A stretch of DNA of 64,000 nt from Glandiceps talaboti (GCF_964340395.1 NC_135550.1:10013408-10077407); one strand, 5' to 3'. Counted from the stretch's first letter, positions 11,200 through 22,128 are shown. A program made the numbers and translations. The notes: generated from the letters alone by a model not told the origin.

Positions 11200-13638
11200 G
11201 CTGATCTTTCAGTTAATGGGACCAGTGAATCAAAGTCCTAACCGACAGCCATGTAGAGCATATTTCAAGGTTTGACCGGAAAGCTGTTCTTTGGCTTCAA
11301 CTTCAAGTCGCTAGCTTACACATCACACTTGTTAGAGATACTAAGACATTTCAAACAGAGACTTACAAATAGACGAGTAACATGATTTTCCAAAAAAAAG
11401 CCACACTTTATTGAAAAAACCAAATGATAAAGGAATTAAATTTTTAATTCATCCACACAAAAAGAATCCATCACTCACGAAATTCATGCGTAAATTTTGC
11501 AAAAAATTGCATATAATAGTTATCGAGTTAAAGCGGATGAACTGAACTCGAATACTGTAACTGTCTTGTGTTTTATTTTTTTTAAAAAGGAGATATGGCC
11601 CTGGAATCAAAGCACCAAATGTATGCAAACATTTAAACGATAACAAAAGAAGAATAAACTAGCTACTAGATACGATGATTTGTACACGTTTATTGATGAC
11701 GAATTCGGTACTAAAAATCAACACGTTCAGATATTCACTGGGAATGAAATTTGTTTCTTGTGCTAGGTAAAACTTTTGCAGATATCACTCACCTTTCTAA
11801 TCACAATATGTACCTACCTACACTTCTAAACGAACAATGGATCTATCAATTTATTGACAACAAAATCTGAACTAAAATCAATCACAGAGTTTGCTCACTA
11901 CATTGAATAAAATCCCTTATTAATGTGGTGGAAACCGTTTTGTAGAATGGTATCCTTTTTTTGGCGTGATTACAATTATAGAAAAATTCATATTGCCCGA
12001 TTTGTATTGCCATATATGAGTTGCATTAGTTAAAACATTGTTGACGCCAATCCTCAGCCATCTACTGCAATGTTTATTATATCTCCATGGTTACGAGTTA
12101 TGTGTACAGGTGATTGTTGCCATAGAAACTAACGTATGCAGTAATCCGGTTGGATTGTTCCATGTTGCACGTGGTACTAAGAATACCATCAGTAAATGGT
12201 TTCTATTGACTACACAGTATATTGTGTTATCATAATTTTGTCTGAGTACTTTCTGTGTATAAACAATTAGTCTGTGTCGTCTTCGTCTCAGTACCAGTAG
12301 ATTAATTAGAAAAATATACAAATTTTAAAACTCAAATTTACAAGTTACCCTTGGTACTGTGCCGAGACCACATTATGTCTGAAAATGTAATCGACAGTCC
12401 AATATATAAAGTGCATGAGATTTATCTTATAGTGCTACCATTTGAAAGAGGTTATATGTGGTGCTTTTAAAAAAAAAACCAGAGGGGTTATCGCACCACT
12501 ATCCGAGCCGTAATGCTGATGACTTTATCATATCATGCACGAAGGTCTTGTTACAATAATACTGAAATCAACTTGAGGGTGCTATTACAAGGTTATGAAT
12601 GTGAATGCACGTGAATACACACCTGGTTAATGCACGCATCAACTTGTAAAGCCCCCACCCCTGGGCCCCCACCCCATCCCGCAGAAATATCTCAATTATA
12701 AATATTTTTAGGGTTTGAATTCCCAGTAAGCCAACCCATACCCTTTGCCCACAAATATGACAATTCAGCGAGGAAGGATCTATACCAAAGAGTGTGTGGT
12801 TAAAATGTGACATTTGATGTATTGCGACTCAGACAGTAAAATAGTCCTGTTACAAGTCTGAAAAGTTACGCGTACAGACCCAAGGACAAAGACTTTTCTG
12901 TCTTATTCAAAACAATGCTTTATTGGTTTTTTTGACAAGTCTACAAACCAATGACAGTTAATAGTTTTCATTGTAAAACGTGATGTGAACTGGAGTGAAA
13001 GATTGGTCGTTGCGGGCGCGCTTCCCATTCCACAAAAGGGAAGGGATGTATACCTCGTATGTAGGCATATCACATAAACATAAAAACAATTTGATGACAT
13101 AACTTAGCATACACACATTAACGTGTCGACGAAATTACTATTGTGTTATCAACTGTACTGGTCAACAAAGACATGCATACATTAACATTATACTCTATAT
13201 TTTCTGAAGAAAAAAGCCTATAAACTCAGCTTGTGCTACTTTGGGTTCATCAGTGTTTGTGTTAATTTGATCCGCTACATCTTTTCGTCCCATTCCCCCC
13301 ACCCCCACCATTTCTAGAGAGACACCAGACTTCTAAGTCTTACTGTCTACAACATTAAAGTTAACAGCATACAAATATTCACTCGCTATACGACACGTTG
13401 ATAATTTGGGAGAAGCTTCTTGTTCAGGTCCAGTATTGGAACAATGAGAAGAAGATTTTACGTTATACAGAAAAAACGTAAAGGCCCCGGGTTCACTCAA
13501 AAGATCACCATCCAAATAATATCGGACGCAACAAAGAGATCCTTGCAATTACTACCTCCCCGTACATTGAATTATATATGTCCCCCGTAGTATAACTGAG
13601 ACTAGAGTACAAACCAATTAAAAGAGATTTATTCAGGT

Positions 13639-13667
<29 letters not shown>
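13639..13667. repeat. Short (TA)n microsatellite
   Basis: Uninterrupted TA dinucleotides, about 14 units. Confidence 0.9.
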
Positions 13668-13670
<3 letters not shown>

Positions 13671-13837
13671 ATGTATTCGAGAACAAGTGTTTTACTTAGT
13701 TTAGGTGCTATGCTGGAAAGGTGAAATAGCGAATATGCAGAAACAATGAAAAATTCGAATTGTTTGCAAATCTAGTGTTAGTGAGGCAAACATGCTGGTA
13801 TATGGATCATTTTGCACGTACTTGATACTAATTGTCA

Positions 13838-14186
13838 CAAACAAACAAACAAACAAACAAACACACACACACACATACACACACACGCACGCACACATAC
13901 ATACATACATACATACATACATACATACATACATACATACATACATACGTACGTACGTACGTACGTACGTACACACACACACGTATGTACATACATACAT
14001 ACATACATACATACATACATACATACATACATACACACATACACACATACACACATACACACATACATACATACATACACACATACACACATACACACAT
14101 ACACACATACATACATACATACATACATACATACATACATACATACATACATACATACATACATACATACATACATACACATACAT
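13838..14186. repeat. Compound microsatellite: ACAA, CA, CATA, ACGT blocks
   Basis: The order is (ACAA)n, (CA)n with CGCA, (CATA)n, six self-complementary ACGT units, (CA)n, then long (CATA)n with CACA interruptions. All six frames stay open, giving His-Thr-Tyr or Tyr-Val-Cys-Met translations that are not genes. A similar block order occurs at 26944-27239. Confidence 0.95.
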
Positions 14187-14734
14187 TGGCTTACTGTGAA
14201 TAATAATATAATACTATAATTTAAACAGAGGCAGTGAAAACAGAACAATTGATAGCATTCACATACCTGAGCTTGTGGCATAATAAGGCTAAACCTTTTT
14301 TGTCGAAGCGTATTTTCCCTGGGATTCTAAATACGATACTATATATACGGAGTGGTTTTATTGAAAAAGTTGTAGGAAACTATTGTTAGTCTGTTTAATA
14401 GTAATGGAACTAGTTTGTGATGCGATAAGGGCTACCCAAGCACCCCTTTTCTACATCCATTGTACATATTTAGAAAAAAAAACCACTTTGATTATTTTGT
14501 GGCAATTTGCCAGTATATGGGACCTAATTCCACACTCGTGGAGCATCGATCATCCATCGATTCCATGAAGTTATAACGGACCCTGTTCCGTTCTCATTAT
14601 AGCCAAGGCTAGTGTAGTATTGTCGCTTGCATAGCGCTCCTGTTGATATATAAGTGTTGAGAGGATTGCTTTGGAGACGTGACACATACGTACGAATTCC
14701 TCTTCGTAATCGCTAGATTTGTGTATTTTAACTT

Positions 14735-14740
14735 TTTATT
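14735..14740 (-). terminator. Candidate bestrophin polyadenylation signal
   Basis: TTTATT on the + strand is AATAAA on the - strand, about 730 bp after the bestrophin stop at 15466. A second AATAAA on the same strand lies at 14357-14362. Neither can be confirmed without transcripts. Confidence 0.35.
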
Positions 14741-15465
14741 TCCCTGAACTTCATCACGTTTGCCGTTCTTGCGGCATTCTTCTCTACTTTCCCAAATGAG
14801 TTGTTATTACAGAGTTGTCGCCTTGGCAACTTGTCCAGTTAAATACTGTAACTGGGTGGATACTGGGTGGAGTGGTAGTAAATCACTATAGCCTGCTGCC
14901 AAGTGTTTTGTTGTCCTCATTCATTGGTAAAATATCTTATTTAGGGAAACTTCTTCCTCTTCCCGTATATCTTACCACTAGGTTTAATCTCTCTTCGACG
15001 GTATTTTGTGTCGCGATTAAATTCATCTTCTTGCGCACAGGATAAATATCGCTGGCTGTCCTCGAGCATGTCCACCAAAAGATGACCTAGTTTCACCTCG
15101 GGAATCCGACGAATCCCATCCCGCGGCAGAGTTCGACGAATCTCGAACTGTACTCTGGAGTCACGGCCTGTTATTGAAGTCATCAATGATTCTGCACTAG
15201 CCGAGGCCAAACCCAAAAAAACTCGACAGGATATGACGTAGTTTTTTTTCTCTCTCTCTCTCTCTCTCTCTCTCGAAATATTGATTGATGTCGTTCACAC
15301 CTGGAGTTGAATGGTGGAGTAGTGTATAGCGTCAACAATGAGCATAATTTAACCAAAATAGTAAGCTGTAGTCATTTTCGAACCGTTCACGCTTCAAAAT
15401 GACTACAGCTCTACCGTGACTCCGGTCCGTCTCAAAATGTGATAATTTTAAAATGAAGTATATTG
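14741..15465 (-). other. Probable bestrophin 3' UTR with a CpG-rich open block
   Basis: This follows the bestrophin stop. The block 14941-15240 is unusually GC- and CpG-rich and stays open on both strands. On the - strand a frame runs to a stop at 14941 and includes RDSRVQFEIRRTLPRDGI and KLGHLLVDMLEDSQRYLS, without a good ATG. On the + strand a frame opens after a fair acceptor (TTCTTGCGCACAG, about 15041) and includes CPPKDDLVSPRESDES. I recognise neither. It could be UTR, an alternative exon, or a piece of a further gene. A (CT)n run sits at 15250-15275. Confidence 0.4.
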
Positions 15466-15802
15466 TCATGCTTTGCATCCGTGATCATCATTACTAACAT
15501 TGGAAGACAAGATCGAAACATCAACGTGCTTTTTCTTGACAAACTCCCCACCCTCAGCTTTCGTTTTTGGCTTTGCTTTCTCTTTGTCCCGACTTTCTGT
15601 TTTACGAGAAGGCTGCAGAGTATCTCTCAAGAGTTCACGACTTTGATGACAATGGTGGCATTCAGTGTCGTCGCGGTGGATGGCATTAGCTGATGCCGGT
15701 GAAGACCGTGGCACTTTGTGGTCCCGTCTACTGTCATGGTTGTGGTGGAGTCGTATATGGGGTGCCGATAACTCAGCTATTGCCATTCCTTTTTTGGAAA
15801 TT
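15466..15802 (-). CDS. Bestrophin, terminal coding exon (cytosolic tail)
   Basis: The exon encodes residues 380-490, the disordered cytosolic C-terminal tail. The acceptor on the - strand is excellent: a pyrimidine tract (CCACTTCCTCCATTTTCCCCCAG) ends at 15803. The previous exon leaves two bases (AA), which with the first A make Lys379; the frame then reads ISKKGMAIAELS and runs to TGA at 15466-15468. The tail is rich in His and charged residues: HIRLHHNHDSRRDH at 394-407 and a C-H-H-C-H cluster at 427-431, then a Lys/Glu-rich stretch. Bestrophin tails are poorly conserved, so this exon rests on splice phase and position rather than homology. The frame continues upstream through the intron without a stop, but those residues are not part of the exon. 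Confidence 0.8.
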
Positions 15803-16058
15803 CTGGGGGAAAATGGAGGAAGTGGATAATATTTTAAAAAAAAGAAGAAGACGGGTTCTAATTGACGCCGGTCACAGTTACATGCACGTAAATCCAACGC
15901 CCTCTCAAAAACAAAGGAAGAAAATACATTTGAATTATGCCTGTGATGGCGCTAGTCGGGAAATCAATCAACAGCAGAATGGTTTGATGACAATGTGCAT
16001 GTTCAACAGCTAACATTGTAAATGTTGGCATTGAACTTATATCCACATGTACACTTAC
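15803..16058 (-). other. Bestrophin intron 6 (256 bp)
   Basis: The donor is GTAAGT (16058 downward) and the acceptor TTTTCCCCCAG ends at 15803. This is the shortest intron of the gene. The open frame that crosses into it from the last exon is not coding on the evidence of the splice sites. Confidence 0.8.
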
Positions 16059-16210
16059 TTCATTCTCTCGGCAGAGCCTGGCCAAGGGTTGACTTTACTA
16101 TTGATGGAAGCCTTCGTGTATGGAATTTCAGGATCGGGGTCCCCGTAGTGAAGATCCTTTATAAGTGGGAAAGATGCTGAGAAGAGATCGTCGACTGCTA
16201 GATAACTTAA
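16059..16210 (-). CDS. Bestrophin exon, start of the cytosolic C-terminal region
   Basis: The exon is 152 bp and encodes residues 329-378 plus two bases of 379. It begins LSYLAVDDLFSASFP, matching the family pattern NLQ-VSxLAVDExH that wraps around the channel's cytosolic domain, and includes DPEIPYTKASI, like the PPYT/LPYT motif of animal bestrophins. The family's usual Glu-Met-His after AVD is replaced by Asp-Leu-Phe. The acceptor is TTTTGTTTCAG (ends 16211) and the donor GTAAGT (16058 downward). The length equals that of human BEST1 exon 9 as I remember it. Confidence 0.92.
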
Positions 16211-16565
16211 CTGAAACAAAATAACAATAACCATGTGATTCGACCAATTTAGTTGAATATCGAACTGATTACAAGAACAATTTATTACATAATTTATTTA
16301 AATGAAAGGTTCACTTAATTTCGCCTTTGCCATCAACTTCAACCAACCTCGTCCGTACATCATTCATCAATACCAAACTAGGTCAAAGTTCATCTGGCAT
16401 CTCTTTTTAATTAATTTCCAACGTGGAAGTACCGAACACCTTTTTTTTAATTACCATACACGGCACAATACCTAATTGGTAGAAGAAGATTGACTAATGG
16501 AGATTAATACACACATTAACGGGCCTCTCTTAGCGGGTTACAACTATTCAGATTACCAGGCCTAC

Positions 16566-16646
16566 CTGTAGATTCCTATCAACAATAAGATTCATTTCAA
16601 AGTCATCGTCGTCTTCACCAAACGGATCCATAATGTCCTCGGCTAC
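16566..16646 (-). CDS. Bestrophin exon with the acidic calcium clasp
   Basis: The exon is 81 bp, both ends in phase 0, and encodes residues 302-328: [20 protein letters not shown] then IVDRNLQ. The run Glu-Asp-Asp-Asp-Asp at 312-316 is the hallmark Ca2+ clasp of bestrophins, which couples cytosolic Ca2+ to gating. Most family members have NW after the clasp; here it is NL (Leu321). The donor is GTAGG (16565 downward) and the acceptor CTTCAG ends at 16647. The exon length equals human BEST1 exon 8 as remembered. Confidence 0.96.
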
Positions 16647-16987
16647 CTGAAGTACAATTAATTAAATATATGAACAAAGACCAAATACTATATCTAAGGT
16701 TCAATTCACCATGTTAAGACTGTACTTAGTTGTAACTGGACGGTAATGTTTTCGATCAGACAACCACACTGTATTAATTCACTGAAAAATTGTTAAAATA
16801 CCAACAAATATACATTGTACATGTTAATGATTTAATTAGTGGTCAATATTATCCATAAGCAGTACAGAAACAGGTTGAAATCGTGAGAGCTGATTTCTTG
16901 GACCCTAAATAATTAAATTTGATATGATTTATATTAGAGCCTACAGCTACCCACAGGTAATACAACACAGTTCACGATGTATGATAG

Positions 16988-17081
16988 GCTGCAACTGAAA
17001 GGTTTTAAAAAAACAAAAACAAACATGTACCTAACAAAACATGTTTAGTTTTTGTTTTTTTAAAACATTCCAGTTACAGCT
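16988..17081. repeat. Foldback inverted repeat, arms about 40 bp
   Basis: The left arm GCAACTGAAAGGTTTTAAAA and on to AAACATGT matches the right arm in reverse complement (GCTGTAACTGGAATGTTTTA and on to AAACATGT), with a loop of about 12 bp. It is probably a small foldback MITE in bestrophin intron 4. Confidence 0.6.
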
Positions 17082-17453
17082 GGTGTAGCTTTAACGTCCT
17101 CTGGTGATTCATTATTGGTTCCATCTACTCCAATAACTGATCATGACAATTTTCTAGTCATTCAAATCAAGTACAGGTATGTTGTGGTTATTGCAACACT
17201 CTTTTGATTCGACAGATCAACTTCAAACGTAGTTTTGAACATTATACGTTTAAAGATTTACGACCAACATTCACCGAGACCTTGAACTGCACTCAATAAA
17301 TTAAATCAATAAACCTGAGAGCACTATGACTAACTGAATAAGTGTATAATAGACTTCTTTTACTAATTCATCATCCAGACATCATTCTCTTTAATATATA
17401 TATATAATATTATATATATTATAATATATATACGAGGTATATTCAGTACATCA

Positions 17454-17500
17454 GCATCTCCTGACGAGTGATTTACTCACGAAACAGGCTTGTAGAGACG
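17454..17500 (+). ncRNA. Hammerhead ribozyme motif, copy 1
   Basis: The order on the + strand is: stem I 5' side GCATCTC; core CTGACGA (17461-17467); stem II GTGA/TCAC with loop TTTAC; core GAAA (17481-17484); stem III ACA/TGT closed by GGCT; cleavage triplet GTA with the cut predicted after 17494; stem I 3' side GAGACG. Stem I pairs at five of six positions. All core nucleotides of a type I hammerhead with a very short stem III are present. Such forms are known in Penelope-like retroelements and retrozymes. The downstream flank (GAAAAACCCCACTTGATTTT) is shared with copy 2. It is antisense to the bestrophin transcript. Confidence 0.8.
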
Positions 17501-17598
17501 AAAAACCCCACTTGATTTTCTTCTACCCTCAACATATACTCCGCTCTGCGTGCAGACGTATCGAGCACTGTACTACGGATAAATCTTACCACTGACTT

Positions 17599-17815
<217 letters not shown>

Positions 17816-18855
17816 AGTTTCCTGTGACATTTTGGGTTGGCTAAGTAAAAAAGTAAAATCACGCTCACGTGTCTGCGTCTCACGTTGCAGTATTTTCAAT
17901 GGTTTATTTACTATTAATAGAAAAAATGTTTTGTTGAGCCAGACGATAAAAATGCAGTCTAGTCCTATACCCGTTACGATCATGGGTCCTATGCACGTTA
18001 CTGTCATTGACCATATAGTCAAATGGATTGTTCTAGCACACAATTTCCCTTTTTTACCACCAACAGCGAAAGTTTATGTATAGACAGTGTCAAATGGACA
18101 GCGTCCCTCCACCGTCTATGGTTTATGCTATTGGAACGTCGATATGAATGTGATGACGTTATATCGCGTCCTCATGTCGCATAGATTTCAAACTGGAGGT
18201 TGAGTTTGTAGTAAACTGAATGAAGTAACCAATTACAACCACCTGTACGTGTACTGATGGATTACTACTGACATGCGATGTTCATCCTTTCCCCAGCAGC
18301 AGGAGGTTTAGCTAGATTTTCGATAGAATTTGTTCGTTTGGCAATACGTTATTAGAAAGAGATCGTTGAGACTGTACGCACAGTAACTTAACTAAATGTA
18401 GCAGTGCCAGTAAGATTTTTGTTGAGCTAGACGACCTTTTGTTTCAGGCTTTGTGATTTTGACTGAAGTTAGTAAGAATATTACAAATAACACCCGTATA
18501 TGCTAAAGTCACTTGCTGACATCATTGGTCTCTGTACGGATATATGTTCCCATTACCATCTATAGTTCAACAGTGTATAGTTTCATAGACTACAGGGGAC
18601 CGATTAGACAATCTTACAGACCATAGACGTGTACGGTCTATCATTTCGTGCAGGGTCTATGGACTAAAGAGATACGATCGTGTGGATGAATAGGACCCGA
18701 GGGGGAGGGGGTGTTCTCGTCAGTTAGTGCATGTGTCTGCATCTACAAAATATCACGTCTTATTCTTATAAATATATGACATTTCGTCAAAATCAGCCAT
18801 CAATCAAAATGACCGTCCATCAACTCGTATGCCATGCCAGTTGAAAGAGACTTAC

Positions 18856-19008
18856 CTTCAGCCACCCAAAATAGAATAGAAATTGTAATAGTGTAAATAC
18901 AGGAATGTAGAGATCGGCACTGTTTTTTTCGTATTTTGCTTCAGGGTCTAAGTATTGCCGTCCGAAAAGACACGCCAAGAAAAACGTATATACGGCTATT
19001 GTCACAAC
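18856..19008 (-). CDS. Bestrophin exon, late transmembrane region
   Basis: The exon is 153 bp, phase 0 at both ends, and encodes residues 251-301. It reads [20 protein letters not shown], then an acidic extracellular-type loop ([14 protein letters not shown]), then [17 protein letters not shown]. The pattern VVTxAVY-FFL-CLxGRQ...PVFTxLQFxFYxGWLKV is diagnostic for bestrophins, which form pentameric Cl-/HCO3- channels. Donor and acceptor are GTAAG (18855 downward) and ATTACAG (ends 19009). The length equals human BEST1 exon 7 as remembered. Confidence 0.97.
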
Positions 19009-19821
19009 CTGTAATGAAAGTAAACGAGTATTCAGTGAAAAAAAATATCATGCGAAAAAACTAATTCTGCAAAATCAACGTTGGTGGCGCGAGTGACCAT
19101 AGGACGCTGTGATACACACGATCACTTGTAGCACCGGTTTGTTATTTTTATAAACATTATCCCAAACAAAATCATAATTTTCAAGGTCACAGTTCACGTC
19201 AGTTCTTACTGTAATCTATTCTACAAAGTGGCAGCCGCCAGACAACTTCATAAATTGATCATTTTCAGAAAGGTCAAGGGAGACAAATTCAATTTATAGA
19301 GTGCGAGCAATTGTTACAGCGAAATGTACTTTGTATTAAAATAACGTTTGTCATTATAATTTATGTTGGCTATTAAATTGTGTCTCTTGACAGCCAGTCA
19401 AATAGTTTGACAGATCGACTGCTTTGCTGTAATCCCTACTGTGACAAGTAAAGGCTGCAAAGTAATGTATTGTGGTGAACAGGTATCAACAGTTTGTGTA
19501 ATAAAGAAAAGGGTAGATTAGTGGCATACATATATAGAGATGTTTGGACAAACTTGTTTGTTTGGGAATGAAGTGAATGTACAAACAAAACAAGAATAAA
19601 TGCTTTGAAAGAGTTGACGGGTGTTTTAGTCAATGAGTCAATGAGTGAGTGAGTGAGTGAGTGAGTGAGTGAGTGAGTGGGTGAGTGAGTGAGTGAGTGA
19701 GTGAGTGAGTGAGTGAGTGAGTGAGTGAGTCGTTGTGAACACCACATCGTACCGAAACTCTGTAGTCACTTTACTTTGGTAGTAAATCAACACTTATTTC
19801 GTACATCTTGGAGACACTTAC
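19009..19821 (-). other. Bestrophin intron 3 (813 bp)
   Basis: The borders are GTAAG (19821 downward) and ATTACAG (ends 19009). The main content is a tetranucleotide GTGA/GAGT array at 19631-19730. Nothing else is recognised. Confidence 0.8.
19631..19730. repeat. (GAGT)n microsatellite
   Basis: About 24 GTGA/GAGT units with one GGTG interruption. On the - strand it reads THSL repeats, which accounts for the frame across it. Confidence 0.95.
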
Positions 19822-19899
19822 CTGTGTGTAGACTAATGGAACACTGACCCAATCGAAACCAAATATTTCATCACATTGGTCATGGAAACGATTAACTTC
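19822..19899 (-). CDS. Bestrophin short exon before the third membrane segment
   Basis: The exon is 78 bp, phase 0 at both ends, and encodes residues 225-250: EVNRFHDQCDEIFGFDWVSV then PLVYTQ. It matches the family pattern E-x-N-x-(L/F)-R-x-Q-C-x6-YDWxSxPLVYTQ. The donor is GTAAG (19821 downward) and the acceptor TGTTTCAG ends at 19900. It is too short for open-frame searches and was found by reading the - strand between the larger exons. The length equals human BEST1 exon 6 as remembered. Confidence 0.96.
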
Positions 19900-21715
19900 C
19901 TGAAACAAATACAGAACTATCCGTGTATGAGTTGTATTATGTGGACAAATTGGGAAAACAGGGAAGCAAGGATGGAAATAAGAAGATGGGAAAACGGGAA
20001 GAACACAAAATAATCATCACTGGCAAATTGATAAAGAGATCTAGATCAACTGACCGAATTTAATATCAAGATAGTTTGGCCGATATATTTAAATGGATTG
20101 AGTTATTTATTTATCGAGCGACTGAGGAGCGATAAACTAACAAATTGACTGATCAAAAGGTTGATTCAGACACACGACTTCAACACTATATTCCAAACAT
20201 CCAGAGGGGGAGGGGGGCAACTCTGAACTCTGGGTAAAATGAAACGGGGGGGGGGTGTGTGCAGACCTCCAATGCACTGCATAAATCCTTCCAGACGTTT
20301 GTCGTCGTTATTGTATCACCTTCAGAATCTTACTACACGCCTTTCTAAAGATTAATTGGCGCCATTTTATCCTTGACAGATACAGCTTTTAACCTTGGGA
20401 CATTAAATCAATTGTTCTTCACCCATCTTTCTTTTATTTATATTCACTTGTCTGTTTGCCAAGAAAAAATCTAGATATGTTAATTTGTTTTATAGATGGC
20501 GATGTATGCCCAGTTTTTAAATTCGTCATAGAATAACCAGACGAATATTGTGTCACGTAAAATCTCAGTCACATAGATTTCCGTTGTCGATAACTGCATT
20601 GCACCACGGGACCAATTTACCATCAAAATTCTGAAAATCTCTCAAATAATTTAAGATATGAAAGCGTCTTCTTGTTTTTCTTTTAAATAATAAATGAAAA
20701 ATTAGGGGGTTCGCATTCTTGTTTTCAAGAATGTTGACAATCTTCTGTTTTCACATTTGACAGTATTCGGCGGCCATATTGGATGTTATCTAAAGTGGCT
20801 TACATTTGAGATCACTTTGACCTCTAATTCAAAATTTGTACGATAACCCGACCCCCCCCCCAACACCCCTGCTTGATTTTAACTCAGAATGGGATTTGAG
20901 TTTTCTTGAGCAAAGTAACAGCTAAAATTTGTAACTTTTATTTCCGAGGCACATTCTGCTGGTAAAAAAAATCTAAATCGTATGAGAATCCTCTTGCTCC
21001 TAAAACTCCCCTATCTTCCGAACTCACGTGTAGCACACGTGTACGTGTATGCAGCATCAACCACAAAGACTAATCAACAGTAAAAAATTAAAAGCCTGTC
21101 GATAAAGCCTATCTAAAATAAAACGTTTGGTAAACGTTAGCATCAAACTTTAACCTTGGATTTCTGATCAACTCTCAAGGCACTATTAGACAATAAACCG
21201 TACTTGAACTCTCATGGCATATAAATAATCAAAGACGGTGTACATGTACAACTCTCTCTGAAGACATTATCCTAGTCATTACTTCATTTATGTATGTCTA
21301 ACTCTCCTGAGAGAAAAACAGTAAGTTATTATCGACTGAGATACCCTGATATTCTAATTTGAGTACCGATTCGACCACGACTAAAAAAAAACTACTGCTT
21401 GATTTATCTCTGACTTTTGGAATGATAAATGTGAGTGGTGTACACCATTTGAGTACAAATTCAGTGTATCTAGATTTACGATAGATATTGTATGAGTTAA
21501 ATATGTATATATCATTCAAATGACCTGACCTGCAATAGGTCAGAGTATCAAATGAACGTTAACGTGGAAAAGAGTCCAACGTTGAAAATGTAGGTTTTAA
21601 ACAATTACTACTGATATTTCGTGCTTAAAACAATTCAAACGTTTCTATTGTTGAGGTCCTGGTGTGCGTAGTATACATAATTTGATGACGATGAAATATG
21701 TTGTAGCCTACATCG

Positions 21716-22128
21716 TTAGGGTGATCCTATTTTTTTCTTTCTGTTTCTCATTATTCGAGACTCAAATTTTCAGCTCCGACATCAAATTTTTTCTTCTTAT
21801 TTACGCCCAACCTTAATAATTTGCGGAACAGCGCCCTCTTTAGCAAGAATGATGAAATATCTGGACTGTCGATGTCATTACAGTCATGGTGGCGACGACG
21901 ACACTTGTTCACGAACAGAGCATTGCTTTCATGACGGAAGTTATTCAATGTAGGGGGATGAGAACATGCCAATTGTGTAGAGAAGCTGGGGAAGGACTTG
22001 TTACCAGGAATCCAATAAAAAGAAGATAGCGAGGAGGAAAAGGAGAGGCAGAGAAACATGAAGAAGGTGATTTTTATCATAGAACCATAGTTGCAATAAA
22101 AAAGCATAAAAATATAGGGTCACCCTAA
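21716..22128 (-). mobile_element. TIR-bounded element carrying an ORF, copy 1 (413 bp)
   Basis: The left end is TTAGGGTGATCCTATTTTT; the right end in reverse complement is TTAGGGTGACCCTATATTTTT. A diverged copy in the opposite orientation lies at 60929-61379, with the same ends (GGATCATCCT, TTCCTATTTTTTTTATG) and an alignable interior (for example TTCTTTTTATTGGATTCCTG and AATAACTTCCGTCA in both). No transposase is present. The interior holds a 118-codon frame, described separately. No convincing target-site duplication was seen. Confidence 0.65.
21751..22107 (-). CDS. Hypothetical secreted-type protein inside a TIR element
   Basis: This 118-codon frame starts at an ATG (22107) and ends at 21751. 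I do not recognise it. A second in-frame Met (MIKITFFMFLCLSFSSSLSS) would give a textbook signal peptide, followed by SFYWIPGNKS, two or three Cys (TQLACSHPP, VNKCRRRHHDC) and a basic C-terminal half (LLKRALFRKLLRLG). The frame almost fills the element. The related copy at 61 kb has a one-base deletion and a seven-base insertion that break it. It may be a captured coding fragment, a small secreted protein or peptide precursor, or a chance frame in a repeat. Confidence 0.3.
   Translation of the reverse strand: MLFYCNYGSMIKITFFMFLCLSFSSSLSSFYWIPGNKSFPSFSTQLACSHPPTLNNFRHESNALFVNKCRRRHHDCNDIDSPDISSFLLKRALFRKLLRLGVNKKKKFDVGAENLSLE

Larger units (their letters stand above)
7881..14734. other. Intergenic region between the convergent genes
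   Basis: No gene is supported here. Contents: a diverged duplication at about 9822-9950, two GC-richer hairpins at 10844-10942 and 11132-11199, short poly-A runs, a small (TA)n at 13639-13667 and the large compound microsatellite at 13838-14186. The stretch 10840-11230 is richer in CpG than its surroundings. A possible splice donor (CCTGTAAGT near 11035) lies there, but I could not build a convincing exon. Confidence 0.6.

Noticed and set aside
13701-14281. Several long overlapping open frames on both strands
   Set aside because: They are read-through of the CATA/CA microsatellite, with only Tyr-Val-Cys-Met or His-Thr-Tyr-Ile repeats.
15463-16013. Plus-strand frames opposite the last bestrophin exons
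   Set aside because: They are shadows of the - strand exons, which have matching splice sites and phases.
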